Positions 27,677 to 37,672 of a DNA stretch of 64,000 nt are shown here, piece after piece; position 1 is the stretch's first letter, and every line of letters begins with the position of its first letter. The notes below the pieces were generated by a model that had not been told where the DNA came from, made no database searches, and saw only the letters and a list, made by a program, of their open reading frames with translations. The stretch lies in assembly GCA_028710605.1 (NCBI GenBank), contig JAQTTU010000003.1, positions 62,001-126,000 on the forward strand. Direction: 5' to 3'. The position numbers and the translations under genes are program-made. Source of the stretch: Sideroxydans sp. Lineage in GTDB: Bacteria > Pseudomonadota > Gammaproteobacteria > Burkholderiales > Gallionellaceae.

Positions 27677-28081
27677 ATGAAATCGAACAAAGGCTTTACT
27701 CTAATCGAATTGGTACTCGCGGTAGCGATTTTAGGGATATTGACCGCTATAGCAATGCCCACCTACAGCGATTATGTTATTCGCGGCAAGTTGCCGGAAG
27801 GCCCCGCAACACTCGCCAACAGCAGAATCCAGATAGAGCAACACTTTCAGGACAAAAACGGCTCCTACATCGGTTGGACATGCCCCTCTGATACATTAAA
27901 TTTTACCTACTCCTGCGCCATTGCAAAGGATACCTATACGATCACTGCGACCGGCAAAGGCACTGTAGCCGACTTCAGCTACAGCATTAATGTACTTAAC
28001 GAAAAAAAGACCTTAAGCCTGAAAGCGGGTTGGGGAACTCCAGGAAGTTGCTGGATAACCAGCAAAGGAGGAACGTGTTGA
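27677..28081 (+). CDS. pilE: Type IV pilin-like protein, PilE type
   Basis: The 134-residue prepilin has a short leader and the PilD cleavage site G/FTLIELVLAVAILGILTAIA, with Glu5 of the mature protein. A PilE-like globular domain follows, with two cysteine pairs (CPSD...SCAIA, and GSCW...GGTC). The ATG at 27677 has TAGGGAG upstream; a much longer upstream frame overlaps the opposite-strand oxidase and is rejected. It is the first gene of a minor-pilin operon. In similar beta- and gammaproteobacterial operons this gene is the last, so its place here is unusual. Whether it is a major or a minor pilin is open. Confidence 0.88.
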   Translation: MKSNKGFTLIELVLAVAILGILTAIAMPTYSDYVIRGKLPEGPATLANSRIQIEQHFQDKNGSYIGWTCPSDTLNFTYSCAIAKDTYTITATGKGTVADFSYSINVLNEKKTLSLKAGWGTPGSCWITSKGGTC

Positions 28082-28566
28082 GCACCTGTCAAAAATCCGG
28101 ACAATTCGGATTTTCACTAGCCGAGTTGATGCTAAGCGTAGTGATTTTAGGCATTCTGTCTGCGGTAGCTTTTCCCAGCCTCAAATCCATGCTGCGGGAT
28201 TCGCAAGTGCGCAATGCGGCGGAAGCCATTACCAATGGTTTGCAACGTGCCAGAGGAGAGGCGGTGGCGCGCAACACCAATGTTTCTTTTATATTGGGAA
28301 CGGGTTCTGCCTGGGTAATAAGAGATGCGAACGAAATGATTGAATCCAGATTAAGCGGCGAAGGCTCTAAGGATGTCACAGTGACTGTCACAGGCTCTTC
28401 AACAATCATTTTTAACAATGTTGGAGGTGTCGTAGGTGGGGGCGGCACACAATTTGACCTTGAAACAGAAGGAAGCGCTCGTCCCTTGAGGGTTACGATC
28501 GGTATAGGTGGTAACGCCAGAATGTGCGACCCCAAGGCACCAAGCACCAGCACTAGTGCTTGCTAG
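28078..28566 (+). CDS. fimT: Minor pilin FimT/GspH family
   Basis: The 162-residue prepilin has the cleavage site FG/FSLAELMLSVVILGILSAVAFPSL and the GspH/FimT helix VRNAAEAITNGLQRARGEAVARN. No ATG fits. A TTG at 28078 lies six bases after AGGAGG and overlaps the pilE stop. A GTG one codon earlier is possible but too close to the ribosome site. FimT-type minor pilins help start pilus assembly and bind DNA in some species. Confidence 0.85.
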   Translation: MSTCQKSGQFGFSLAELMLSVVILGILSAVAFPSLKSMLRDSQVRNAAEAITNGLQRARGEAVARNTNVSFILGTGSAWVIRDANEMIESRLSGEGSKDVTVTVTGSSTIIFNNVGGVVGGGGTQFDLETEGSARPLRVTIGIGGNARMCDPKAPSTSTSAC

Positions 28567-28584
28567 TAAATTTGGAGACCTATC

Positions 28585-29001
28585 ATGCCTGCCAACAATA
28601 ATTTCTCTGCCGGATATTCACAAAAAGGTGTCGTAATAGTTGAAACGTTGATTGCGATCCTTATTTTTTCCATAGGCATTCTGGGCATCATTGGAATGCA
28701 AGCCAACATGATCAAAAACACCGCCGAATCGAAATATCGCGCCGAAGCCTGTTATATCGCCAAGACAACAATCGGAGCAATGTGGTCGGATGCCAGCCCG
28801 GTGAGCAATCTCGACAACCACGTTGGAACAGACGACATCTCAAATCTATTGCCGGGCGGCACAAGGAATGTCAAACAAACCGGCGTTATTACCGACGAAA
28901 ACGGAATTACCATCGGCGGACAATTTACAGTCACGATCAATTGGCAGGCACCGGGAGAACCGCAACACTCCTTCGTCACCGTTGCCAATATCGCCATTTA
29001 A
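28585..29001 (+). CDS. pilV: Type IV pilus minor pilin PilV
   Basis: The 138-residue prepilin has the cleavage region QKG/VVIVETLIAILIFSIGILGIIGMQANMIKN, the PilV signature with its Glu5. A C-terminal strand TVTINWQAPGEPQHSFV is the usual ending. It sits between fimT and pilW in the canonical order. It should form part of the priming complex at the pilus tip. Confidence 0.9.
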   Translation: MPANNNFSAGYSQKGVVIVETLIAILIFSIGILGIIGMQANMIKNTAESKYRAEACYIAKTTIGAMWSDASPVSNLDNHVGTDDISNLLPGGTRNVKQTGVITDENGITIGGQFTVTINWQAPGEPQHSFVTVANIAI

Positions 29002-29033
29002 GCAAGCGCTCCAAGCTATCAAAAGGAATTGAA

Positions 29034-30173
29034 ATGTTGCAACATAATTTGCACCATCGTTGCCAACATCGTCCGAGGATAAATACCATGCCATCAATCA
29101 GCCGCCCTCCATTTCACCAGTCATCACATCCATCCCCAAATGGATTCAGCTTGGTAGAGCTGATGGTCGGCCTAACGATTGGCTTGCTTGCCACTATGGT
29201 CATCATGCAAGCATTTTCTGCCTTTGAAGCCCGGAAACGTGCAACTACCGGCACTGACGATGCTCAGACCAATGGCAACATCGCTCTGTACACCATAGGG
29301 AACGACTTACAGCAGGCCGGATTCCCTCTTTTTCCTATTGGCATCGCGGGAGTTCCCGATTCGGCGATTGAATGCGCCACTTTGAGCATTAACGGAGCAG
29401 CTTCCACGATTGATAACCTCGCCCCCGTTCTGATTACCGATGAGTCCAGTAACGGCGGCGACAGCATAACCATACGGTACGGCAACTCTGCTTCCGGGGG
29501 AGTTCCCTCAAAAATTTTCAAGCCGGGGGCGGGGGCGAACGAAATAATTCTGGACTCGAATTTTGGCTGCGTCACTGGCGATACCACTTTGGTCGTTAAC
29601 GGAGCAACATGCAACATGTCAGCTGCAAGCGCAGTGACAGGCACCACAAGCATAACCTTGGCGGACTCGACTGGAGCTATCACCAATGCCTTTTTGTCGT
29701 GTCTGGGAACGTGGAATTCAATTACCTACACCGCTAATGGCGATTTGATAAGAACCACCGCAACGGGAGCCACCCCCACTGTAGCGGGAGTGGTCAACAT
29801 TCAGGCTCAATATGGAGTATCCGATACTCAAACTTCCAACGCGGTCACACAGTGGGTGAACGCAACCGGTATATGGGCTGCACCTATGACTGTTGCCACA
29901 CGCAACCGCATCAAGGCCATCCGCATTGCAGTCGTAACACGTAATGCAAAAAGGGAGGCCACGAAAATAACCGACCCTTGCAGCTCTAACACTGCGGCAT
30001 CCCCTACCGGACTATGCGCGTGGGATGCCACATCTGCCAAGCCGCCCATTGCTTCACCTGCACCTTCGATTGACCTGAGTGCATTTGATACCGATTGGCA
30101 GCACTACCGCTACCGGGTGTTTGAAACCATTATTCCCTTACGATCCGTACTCTGGTCACAAGGCACATTATGA
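29034..30173 (+). CDS. pilW: Type IV pilus minor pilin PilW
   Basis: The 379-residue prepilin has a longer leader and the site NG/FSLVELMVGLTIGLLATMVIMQAFSAFE. The C-terminal half contains WQHYRYRVFETIIPLRSVLW, the PilW-family ending. The ATG at 29034 with AAGGAA seven bases upstream is preferred; an ATG at 29088 is an alternative with a shorter leader. A larger open frame starting inside pilV is a shadow. It overlaps pilX by ATGA. Confidence 0.9.
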   Translation: MLQHNLHHRCQHRPRINTMPSISRPPFHQSSHPSPNGFSLVELMVGLTIGLLATMVIMQAFSAFEARKRATTGTDDAQTNGNIALYTIGNDLQQAGFPLFPIGIAGVPDSAIECATLSINGAASTIDNLAPVLITDESSNGGDSITIRYGNSASGGVPSKIFKPGAGANEIILDSNFGCVTGDTTLVVNGATCNMSAASAVTGTTSITLADSTGAITNAFLSCLGTWNSITYTANGDLIRTTATGATPTVAGVVNIQAQYGVSDTQTSNAVTQWVNATGIWAAPMTVATRNRIKAIRIAVVTRNAKREATKITDPCSSNTAASPTGLCAWDATSAKPPIASPAPSIDLSAFDTDWQHYRYRVFETIIPLRSVLWSQGTL

Positions 30174-30811
30174 AACCATTGACAAAATTTTTTGTGAAGC
30201 CTGCGCTCATGTTAAAACAACGCGGTGTAGTGCTATTTTTTGCCCTGATCGCACTGCTTGCCATGTCGCTCGCAGCCGTAGCCTTGATACGATCAGTTGA
30301 CACAAACACCATGATCGCCGGCAATTTGGCATTCAAGCTGGCTGCAACCACCTCCGGGGATGCGGGAGTCGAATCCGCCGCGAATTGGCTTCAAGTCAAT
30401 GCGTTGGCAAACGTTGGCAAGGATGTATTTACCGATGCAACCCACCTTTTCAACACCGATTCGCCTGCGCTTGGTTATTACTCCAGCGCCGGCCCAATCG
30501 CCAACCTTCTCGACGGCACCATCAAGTGGACCGATGCAGACAGTTCTCCCGAAATAACCGATGAGAGCGGCAACAAAATCCGCGTTGTCATCGAACGCAT
30601 GTGCCCCATTGCAGGTGTACCGGGGCCTGATTGCCTATTTGTCAAAATGGCAACGAGTGGCAAAGGGGAGGGTATTTTAAAGGCTGATGAGTTGTGCACT
30701 GGCAATCTAGATTGCAATCCAGGAGCAGGCAAAAGCATCGTGTATCGCATTACCGCAAGAAGTACCTCAGGCAGAAATTCCGTCAGCTATGTGCAAGCAT
30801 TCGAATATTAG
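30170..30811 (+). CDS. pilX: Type IV pilus assembly protein PilX
   Basis: The 213-residue protein has the PilX N-terminal region QRGVVLFFALIALLAMSLAAVALIRSVDTNTMIAGNLAFK. As usual for PilX, the mature N-terminus lacks the FTLIE pattern. Cysteines pair CPIAGVPGPDC and CTGNLDC. It ends VSYVQAFEY, typical of the family. It links the minor pilins to PilY1 and is coupled to pilW by a 4-nt overlap. Confidence 0.88.
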   Translation: MKPLTKFFVKPALMLKQRGVVLFFALIALLAMSLAAVALIRSVDTNTMIAGNLAFKLAATTSGDAGVESAANWLQVNALANVGKDVFTDATHLFNTDSPALGYYSSAGPIANLLDGTIKWTDADSSPEITDESGNKIRVVIERMCPIAGVPGPDCLFVKMATSGKGEGILKADELCTGNLDCNPGAGKSIVYRITARSTSGRNSVSYVQAFEY

Positions 30812-30820
30812 GAGGCAACC

Positions 30821-33800
30821 ATGAAACGCAATCTTACAAACTCCTCAACCATCCGCCGCCACTTGCATAATCTTGCATTAGCTGTCTGCCTCACCTCGCC
30901 ATTGCCAGCGATCTCTGCCACCGTCGCACTGACAACAGAGCCGCTGGCAACCTCCACCACTTCCAGCGTGAAACCCAACGTGATGTTCATACTGGACGAC
31001 TCGGGCAGTATGGCCGGTGACTTTCTGCCGGACTGGGCGGACGACACAGACCCCACCAGCGGCCTCTACGCAAGCTCGGGACAACAATACACCAAAGTAC
31101 CCGCACTTCACCGGAATAGCAGCTTTAACGGGGTTGCCTATAATCCTGAAGTCACCTATACGCCTCCCGTACTTTACAAGGCGGACGGGTCACTCGATTC
31201 CACTACCTACCCCAACATCGGATCGCCATGGACATCGGTGAAAGACGATGCATTTAGAACCTCCGGCTCCACCAATCTGATCACTTCATTCCCGGACGTG
31301 GAATGGTGTACCAGTACCGCCTACACCGACTGCCTGCGCAACGACAATTTGCTTTTGCCCGGCAGCATTACGGTCAGCGGCGTTACCAAGAATTACACGG
31401 TCAAGCACAGCAAGGCATCAACTGGCAGCGGCAACGTGGCCACCGGCTCTCCGGATGCGCCGACCACCGCCGCCCGAACCTTCGGGCCGTTCTATTACAC
31501 CATTGTTCCGGGTGAATATTGCGACTCAGCAAATTTGAAAAACTGTCAGGCTAACAAAACGACGGCCTTCAGTTACCCTGCCCCGTTGCGCTGGTGCAAC
31601 TCTTCTTCTCTTTGCCAGGCGATCAATAACAGCACCTACAAATATCCGCGTTATCCGACGACATTTTATACGGCTGCCATACCGTACTCACCCGCCGTAC
31701 CGGCGCATGACGCAGTGCCCGCCATTCCCGGCGTTGCCGCTTCAGCCAGTTTTACATTCAATTACAGTGGCTCGCTCAGCCCTGTCGGATTCAGCATCAA
31801 GGTCAACGGCACAGAGATATTGATTGCGGCAAGCGGCTATTCACCTAATGCCCTGATGACCAGTGCGCAATTGGCCAATTGGGTTAGTACATGGTCCAGC
31901 CTTACAGGGTATAGCATTACGGCAAGCGGCAGCACTGTCACCATTACTGCAACCACTGTTGGTACGGCAAAAAATATCAGCTCTGTTGTAATTTCGGATG
32001 CCACTCCAAGCGTCACCTATACCACCAGCATGACACCTGGTGCAAATGCTTCTGCAGGAAGCGCGCCTAGCGACGGCACGCTGGTCATGACGGCGGTGGC
32101 CAGAAACAAAACCATCAGCATCAAGTGCGGCAGCACTTTCATCGGCCAATCCGGCACATGGACCTCATCAACAAACAGCACAGCCAGCACTCGGCTGAAT
32201 GCTCTTTACAACAGCATCAACAACACCACAGTTAATGGTTACACCATGACGTGTTCCAAAAATCCGAACACCACTGCGCCGACATCCATAACATGTGCCG
32301 TTTCTGCGCCTGTCGGCGCTTCAGCGTGCAGTGGCGGGTTTTGGGTCGATACTGATATCACTGATTCAACCAACATAGGGCCGTCTGGAGGCTCAAATAC
32401 CGTGGTCGCGGCCCAAGCCGTAGGAACACTGACCTTTACCAACACAGCCCTGTTGAACCCGACCGGAGTCAGCATCAAAGTCAACGGAACAGAAATCATG
32501 TCCGCGACGACCCCGAATGCCGCCACTTCCAGCACGGGAATGGCCACTTGGGTTCAGGCTAATTCCAGCTTGCCAAATTACGTCATTACCCAGAGCGGCA
32601 GCACCGTTACCTTTACCGCCGCCGCAACCGGCACTGCCTGGAACATCAACACCATTACCTATACCCAGGATGCGCCCGCCCCGGTAACCACTACCTCGCC
32701 GACTTATGTTGCCGGAGTGGATGCGGTAGCCGCTCAACCTGCCACGCCTTACATTCCCGAAGTGCTCGCCCAGCCGGCTGGCTATTATGGCAAGTTTATT
32801 CGGACAGACATCGTTCCGACCAATAACAGCTATCCTTTCCCGGGAACGGCAAGCAAGGCGGATACCCGCACGGATTGCGCCGGCACCACCTGCACTTATG
32901 ACGAAGAGATGACCAACTTCGCCAACTGGTGGACGTATTACCGCACTCGTATGCAAGCGATGAAAACCTCGGTCAGCCGTTCTTTCAAAACGCTGGATGA
33001 TAGATTCCGCGTTGGCTTCTCCACCATCAGCGACACTGGTGCCACAGATGGCACAACGTTCCTCGGCAACAACACCTTCGAACTGGGTCACAAAAACACT
33101 TGGTTTACCACGCTATTTTCACAAGGTACGCCCGGTGCAACCCCGTTGCGCGGCGCGCTTTCCAAAGCGGGACGCTATTACGCGGATAAAATTTCAGGCG
33201 AAACGGATCCGGTACAGTATTCCTGCCAGCAAAATTTCGTCATCCTTTCAACCGACGGCTATTGGAATACGAACGATGAAACCAGCACCTACAAAAACCT
33301 TAATTTGACTGGCGGCACGGTGGGGGATATGGATGGCGCATCACCGCGTCCGATGTATGACTCCAGCGCGGCTTCCGGCACCTTGGCCGATGTCGCCAAG
33401 TATTACTACGATACTGATTTGCGTACCAGTACCTTGACCAACTGCACTGGCGGTAGCAGCCTAGACTTCCCTTCGGGGACCGACGTGTGTAAAAACAACG
33501 TATTTACCAGCACTTCCGACAATAACATCCAACAGCACATGACCACGTTCACCATGGGGCTGGGCGCAGACGGTACGCTGGTCTATACCTCGGATTACCA
33601 GACAGCAACTTCTGGAGATTATTACGATCTTTTTAATGGAACGGGTTCTCCTGTAGTAAATTGGCCTAACCCGATAACCAAAACTGCGGGGGAACGGATT
33701 GATGATCTCTGGCACGCTGCGGTCAATGGTCAGGGGTTATATTTCAGCGCAAAAAATCCAAATGAAATCATCACCGGTTTCAACAACGCACTTTCATCCA

Positions 33801-35899
33801 TCACCCAAAAACTTGGCTCAGCCGCAGCGGCTGCCACCAGCACATTGAATCCGGTTTCCGGCAATAATTTCGCCTATGTTGCCAGCTACACCACGGTGAA
33901 ATGGTTTGGTAATCTGGAAGCTCGCGAAATCAACACGACTAATGGCAAGGTCAGTAAAACTGCAACATGGTGCGTGGAAAATGTTGCAGAGGAAACTTGC
34001 ACATCTCCGGGCACCCGAGTTCCAGATACCAGCGGTTCCAGCACTATTTACAATTGTGTTGTAACCGGTACAACAGCCGCCGATTGCCCTTCACCCGGCG
34101 TGTTTGATTCAGGCACCTCTACATGCAAAACTGAAATCCAAAACTCCTGCATTGGCAAAATGGCCTCTCAAGTAGGAGCATTCTCTGACGCAAGGCATAT
34201 TTACACCGCTAACGTCGCCGGCACAGCGCTTGTTGCATTCGATAGCACGTATGCAACCGCCCATCCTACCAACTTCTCTGCTGCACATATCAATGGGCTG
34301 AATCAGTGGGGAACACTTAACCCCACACTGCAAAATACAGCGGAAGGTGTGAATTTAATCAACTATCTGCGCGGCCAAAACGGATATGAGTATCGCGCAG
34401 CAAACGCAACCCAGCTATATCGCGTCCGCGAAGCGGTATTGGGCGATGCCCTGGAATCGCAACCCTTCTATTTCAAAGAACCTCCATTCAACTACCCCTA
34501 CCCGGGATACGCCAAATATGCATCTGACAATTCCACCCGGGGCGGATCAGTATTTATGGGAACCAACGATGGCATGATGCATGCCTTTAACACTAGCGAT
34601 GGTACGGAGCGCTGGGCTTACGTGCCCAGCATGGTGATACCTAATATGTGGAAACTGGCAAGCACCAGCTACGATATATCACACACCAACTATTTAAATG
34701 GCAGCCCAAATGTCGCTGATGTATGCACGGCTAGTTGTGATGTTGCGGCAACTGCCGTCTGGAAAACCATTCTGGTAAGCGGATTAAGCGGGGGAGGACG
34801 CGGGTATTTTGCGCTGGATGTCTCCAATCCAGATACGCCCAAACTCCTGTGGGAATTCACACCAAGTACTGGCGCTGGCGTAATAAAGGACGATGACCTC
34901 GGGTACAGCTTCGGCCAACCTGTTATCACCCGAAATAACGATGGATTATGGGTGGTACTGGTGACTTCCGGCTATAACAATGTCAGTCCAGGTAGCGGTA
35001 GAGGTTTCCTGTTTGTATTGAATGCAGAAACTGGTGCCATCATCAGCAAAATCGACACCGGAGTTGGCGATACCACCACACCGAGCGGTCTAGCTAAAAT
35101 TGACGGTTACAATGAAGAACCAGGCGGAAATAAGATCGGATTTATCTATGGTGGCGATTTACTGGGCAACTTATGGCGGTTCGATATCAATAGCTCTGTC
35201 ACTGCGGCAATTGGCAAAGGTGACAAGCTTAAATTTGCTACTTTGTACGCGGATGCAGGCTCAAGCAGCCCTCAGCCCATTACTACTACTCCGGTTCTGG
35301 CAAAAGTTAGAAATTTGCGCCAGATACTTATCAGTACAGGAAAATATCTTGAGAAAAGCGACCTTAACACTACACAATTGCAAACCATGTATTCGATTCA
35401 GGATAACAATGAAACAACTACACTGATAAACCCGCGCACTACACTAGTACAACAAACATTAACCAACGACACTGGAACTGCCACTCGCAAGAGTACAAAA
35501 AACCCGGTCGATTACACTGCCAAGCGCGGCTGTTATGTTGATTACCCGGACGTTGGAGAAAGAGCCAGCATTGACAGTACGCTGGTACAAGGGGTTTTGA
35601 TTGCGCCCACGATCGTTCCGGAAAATTCCGCATGTTCACCTGGTGGATATAGCTGGATCAATTATATTGACTACGAGAATTGTGGCGCATCCCCATCGAA
35701 CACCACAGGTCTCGTCGGGTTGAAAACCGATTCAACCGTAGTTGGTGTAAACATTGTCTATATAGATGGCAAACCAATAATCGAGCAGGTAACCTCGTCC
35801 GAGCGAACGCCAACCATTATTTCAAACCAGCCACTTTACGATAATTTATCTACGGCATTCAGAAGCAAACGCGTTATCTGGCACGAATTGATACCTTGA
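30821..35899 (+). CDS. pilY1: Type IV pilus tip adhesin/assembly factor PilY1, enlarged
   Basis: At 1692 residues this is longer than the roughly 1000-1200 residues usual for PilY1. A signal peptide (LALAVCLTSPLPAISA) is followed by a von Willebrand A-like segment with the MIDAS start VMFILDDSGSM at about residue 55. The C-terminal propeller begins GGSVFMGTNDGMMHAFN near 1240 and includes GGGRGYFALDVSNPD and YGGDLLGNLWRFDINS. Two similar modules, about 307-414 and 536-633, each share the segment SIKVNGTEI and interrupt the N-terminal half; they account for much of the extra length. PilY1 caps the pilus and aids adhesion and calcium-dependent retraction control. It is the last gene of the operon and ends at a terminator. 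Confidence 0.92.
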   Translation: MKRNLTNSSTIRRHLHNLALAVCLTSPLPAISATVALTTEPLATSTTSSVKPNVMFILDDSGSMAGDFLPDWADDTDPTSGLYASSGQQYTKVPALHRNSSFNGVAYNPEVTYTPPVLYKADGSLDSTTYPNIGSPWTSVKDDAFRTSGSTNLITSFPDVEWCTSTAYTDCLRNDNLLLPGSITVSGVTKNYTVKHSKASTGSGNVATGSPDAPTTAARTFGPFYYTIVPGEYCDSANLKNCQANKTTAFSYPAPLRWCNSSSLCQAINNSTYKYPRYPTTFYTAAIPYSPAVPAHDAVPAIPGVAASASFTFNYSGSLSPVGFSIKVNGTEILIAASGYSPNALMTSAQLANWVSTWSSLTGYSITASGSTVTITATTVGTAKNISSVVISDATPSVTYTTSMTPGANASAGSAPSDGTLVMTAVARNKTISIKCGSTFIGQSGTWTSSTNSTASTRLNALYNSINNTTVNGYTMTCSKNPNTTAPTSITCAVSAPVGASACSGGFWVDTDITDSTNIGPSGGSNTVVAAQAVGTLTFTNTALLNPTGVSIKVNGTEIMSATTPNAATSSTGMATWVQANSSLPNYVITQSGSTVTFTAAATGTAWNINTITYTQDAPAPVTTTSPTYVAGVDAVAAQPATPYIPEVLAQPAGYYGKFIRTDIVPTNNSYPFPGTASKADTRTDCAGTTCTYDEEMTNFANWWTYYRTRMQAMKTSVSRSFKTLDDRFRVGFSTISDTGATDGTTFLGNNTFELGHKNTWFTTLFSQGTPGATPLRGALSKAGRYYADKISGETDPVQYSCQQNFVILSTDGYWNTNDETSTYKNLNLTGGTVGDMDGASPRPMYDSSAASGTLADVAKYYYDTDLRTSTLTNCTGGSSLDFPSGTDVCKNNVFTSTSDNNIQQHMTTFTMGLGADGTLVYTSDYQTATSGDYYDLFNGTGSPVVNWPNPITKTAGERIDDLWHAAVNGQGLYFSAKNPNEIITGFNNALSSITQKLGSAAAAATSTLNPVSGNNFAYVASYTTVKWFGNLEAREINTTNGKVSKTATWCVENVAEETCTSPGTRVPDTSGSSTIYNCVVTGTTAADCPSPGVFDSGTSTCKTEIQNSCIGKMASQVGAFSDARHIYTANVAGTALVAFDSTYATAHPTNFSAAHINGLNQWGTLNPTLQNTAEGVNLINYLRGQNGYEYRAANATQLYRVREAVLGDALESQPFYFKEPPFNYPYPGYAKYASDNSTRGGSVFMGTNDGMMHAFNTSDGTERWAYVPSMVIPNMWKLASTSYDISHTNYLNGSPNVADVCTASCDVAATAVWKTILVSGLSGGGRGYFALDVSNPDTPKLLWEFTPSTGAGVIKDDDLGYSFGQPVITRNNDGLWVVLVTSGYNNVSPGSGRGFLFVLNAETGAIISKIDTGVGDTTTPSGLAKIDGYNEEPGGNKIGFIYGGDLLGNLWRFDINSSVTAAIGKGDKLKFATLYADAGSSSPQPITTTPVLAKVRNLRQILISTGKYLEKSDLNTTQLQTMYSIQDNNETTTLINPRTTLVQQTLTNDTGTATRKSTKNPVDYTAKRGCYVDYPDVGERASIDSTLVQGVLIAPTIVPENSACSPGGYSWINYIDYENCGASPSNTTGLVGLKTDSTVVGVNIVYIDGKPIIEQVTSSERTPTIISNQPLYDNLSTAFRSKRVIWHELIP

Positions 35900-35918
35900 T
35901 TTGAATTGAGTTTGTTCT

Positions 35919-35952
35919 AAAACAAAAGCGGCCTTCGGGCCGCTTTTGTTTT
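35919..35952 (+). terminator. Rho-independent terminator after pilY1
   Basis: The stem AAAACAAAAGCGGCC...GGCCGCTTTTGTTTT is followed by T-rich sequence. It starts 20 nt after the pilY1 stop. Confidence 0.9.
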
Positions 35953-35987
35953 ATGAAGAAAATCACTGCGTAACGCTGTTTATGTAG

Positions 35988-36012
35988 CTGCAAATTCATT
36001 CGCACCTACAAG
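35988..36012. repeat. Short palindrome, family G, copy 2
   Basis: GCAAATTCATTCGCACCTAC is a partial copy of the repeat at 10712-10771 and 52879-52938. It lies between the pilY1 terminator and ispH. Confidence 0.6.
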
Positions 36013-36027
36013 CACCTAAACCACAGT

Positions 36028-36948
36028 TTAGGTTAAAGACTTCGGCAACGGAAACACCACATTCTCCTTAATCCCGTCCGCCTCACGCACGCTGACTGCG
36101 CCAATTTCTTTCAAGCGCGAGACCACTTCCTGCACCAATACTTCCGGGGCGGAGGCTCCTGCGGTGATGCCGACGCGCGGTTTGTTTTGCAACCATTCCG
36201 GTTTGAGTTCGCAGGCGTTGTCGATGAGATAGGCGGGCACGTTGAGGTTGCGCGCCACTTCGCGCAGGCGGTTGGAGTTGGAGCTGTTGGGCGAGCCGAC
36301 CACGATCACCAGATCGCATTGCTGCGCAAGCAGTTTCACGGCATCTTGCCGGTTTTGCGTGGCGTAACAAATATCGTCTTTTTTCGGACCAACAATCAGC
36401 GGAAAGCGCGCCTTGAGCGCGGCAATAATTGCGGCTGCATCGTCCACCGAGAGCGTGGTCTGCGTCACATAGGTTAAATTCTGTTCGTCCTGCACCTGCA
36501 ACTTCTGCACATCGGCGGGCGACTCCACCAGATACATGCCGCCATCGCTCTGCCCCATGGTGCCTTCCACTTCGGGGTGGCCTTTGTGGCCGATCATGAT
36601 GATTTCCTTGCCCTGTGCGCGCATGCGCGAGACCTGGATATGCACCTTGGTCACCAGCGGGCAGGTCGCGTCGAACACGGTGAGATTGCGCGCTTCGGCT
36701 TCGCGCCGCACCGATTGCGGCACGCCATGCGCGCTGAAGATGAGGAAACTGCCGGGCGGCACATCGGACAGCTCCTCGATGAACACCGCGCCCTTGGCCC
36801 GCAAACTTTCCACCACGAACTTGTTGTGCACCACCTCGTGCCGCACATAGATGGGTGCGCCGTGCAACTCCAGCGCGCGCTCGACAATCGCGATGGCTCT
36901 ATCTACACCGGCGCAGAATCCGCGCGGGTTAGCGAGTAACAGTTCCAT
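36028..36948 (-). CDS. ispH: 4-hydroxy-3-methylbut-2-enyl diphosphate reductase
   Basis: The 306-residue iron-sulfur enzyme makes isopentenyl and dimethylallyl diphosphate in the last step of the MEP pathway. The three cluster cysteines are visible in [13 protein letters not shown] (Cys12), [12 protein letters not shown] and [33 protein letters not shown] and [14 protein letters not shown] are also present. It is usually the last gene of ribF-ileS-lspA-ispH; here a 262-nt gap with two palindromes separates it from lspA. Confidence 0.97.
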   Translation of the reverse strand: MELLLANPRGFCAGVDRAIAIVERALELHGAPIYVRHEVVHNKFVVESLRAKGAVFIEELSDVPPGSFLIFSAHGVPQSVRREAEARNLTVFDATCPLVTKVHIQVSRMRAQGKEIIMIGHKGHPEVEGTMGQSDGGMYLVESPADVQKLQVQDEQNLTYVTQTTLSVDDAAAIIAALKARFPLIVGPKKDDICYATQNRQDAVKLLAQQCDLVIVVGSPNSSNSNRLREVARNLNVPAYLIDNACELKPEWLQNKPRVGITAGASAPEVLVQEVVSRLKEIGAVSVREADGIKENVVFPLPKSLT

Positions 36949-36984
36949 CAGATTTTCCTTTCAACCCAGATTGCCCATTGGAAC

Positions 36985-37031
36985 GTAGGTCGGGCTTCAG
37001 CCCGACATGTCGGGTTAAAACCCGACCTACA
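36985..37031. repeat. Palindromic repeat, family E, copy 2
   Basis: GTAGGTCGGGCTTCAGCCCG and CGGGTTAAAACCCGACCTAC form two hairpins around CATGT. Flanks extend the symmetry (CCCATTGGA left, TCCAATGGAC right). It lies between lspA and ispH. Confidence 0.87.
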
Positions 37032-37116
37032 ACACCTTGATTTCGCGATACCCGGAAGTCCAATGGACAATCCGGGTTCTACAGATTTCGCGACACGAAA
37101 TTTTCAGACCACCCTC

Positions 37117-37186
37117 TTCGCCAAGCCAATAAATACGGGCTTCTACACGCACCATACAATGTAGATCGCCTATTGACGGGCTTCTC
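37117..37186. repeat. Dispersed hairpin element, family A, copy 4 (reverse)
   Basis: GCCAAGCCAATAAATACGGG, CTTCTACACGCACCATACAA and TGTAGATCGCCTATTGACGG show an inverted copy. Here the two ends are clearly related to each other, supporting a hairpin. It lies between lspA and ispH. Confidence 0.87.
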
Positions 37187-37210
37187 CAAGCAGTTGTGCG
37201 AATAAAACCG

Positions 37211-37672
37211 CTAACTTTCCTTTTTGGAAAAGCTATCCAGAATCAACAGCGCCGCACCGCAAGTGATGGCGGAATCGGCAAGATTGAATGCGGCAAAGTG
37301 GTAATTGCCCCACCAAAAATCGAGGAAATCCACCACGTAACCGTATTGGATGCGGTCGATCAGATTGCCCAGCGCGCCGCCGAGAATGAACGCCAACGCG
37401 AAGCTGAACATTTTTTCCGCTTGATGCTTGCGCAACAACCAGACGATCCACACCGAAGCGACCACGGCGATGATGCTGAACAACCAGCGCTGCATGCCGC
37501 CCGCGTCGCTCAGAAAACTGAACGCCGCGCCGGTGTTGTGCGCCAACACCAGATTGAAGAATGAAGTGATGGCGAGGCTTTCGTGATAGGCGAAATGGCT
37601 GGTGATCGCGGCCTTGCTCAACTGGTCGAGAATGATGACAACCAGTGACACCAGCAACCAGCGACTAAGCAT
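37211..37672 (-). CDS. lspA: Lipoprotein signal peptidase
   Basis: The 153-residue inner-membrane aspartic protease cleaves prolipoprotein signal peptides. Four hydrophobic helices are visible. The catalytic aspartates are in [15 protein letters not shown] and FNLADSAI; the N-terminal part has [10 protein letters not shown] and [17 protein letters not shown]. The ATG at 37672 lies inside the end of ileS (8-nt overlap). An upstream in-frame start at 37696 would only add sequence shared with ileS. Confidence 0.96.
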   Translation of the reverse strand: MLSRWLLVSLVVIILDQLSKAAITSHFAYHESLAITSFFNLVLAHNTGAAFSFLSDAGGMQRWLFSIIAVVASVWIVWLLRKHQAEKMFSFALAFILGGALGNLIDRIQYGYVVDFLDFWWGNYHFAAFNLADSAITCGAALLILDSFSKKES

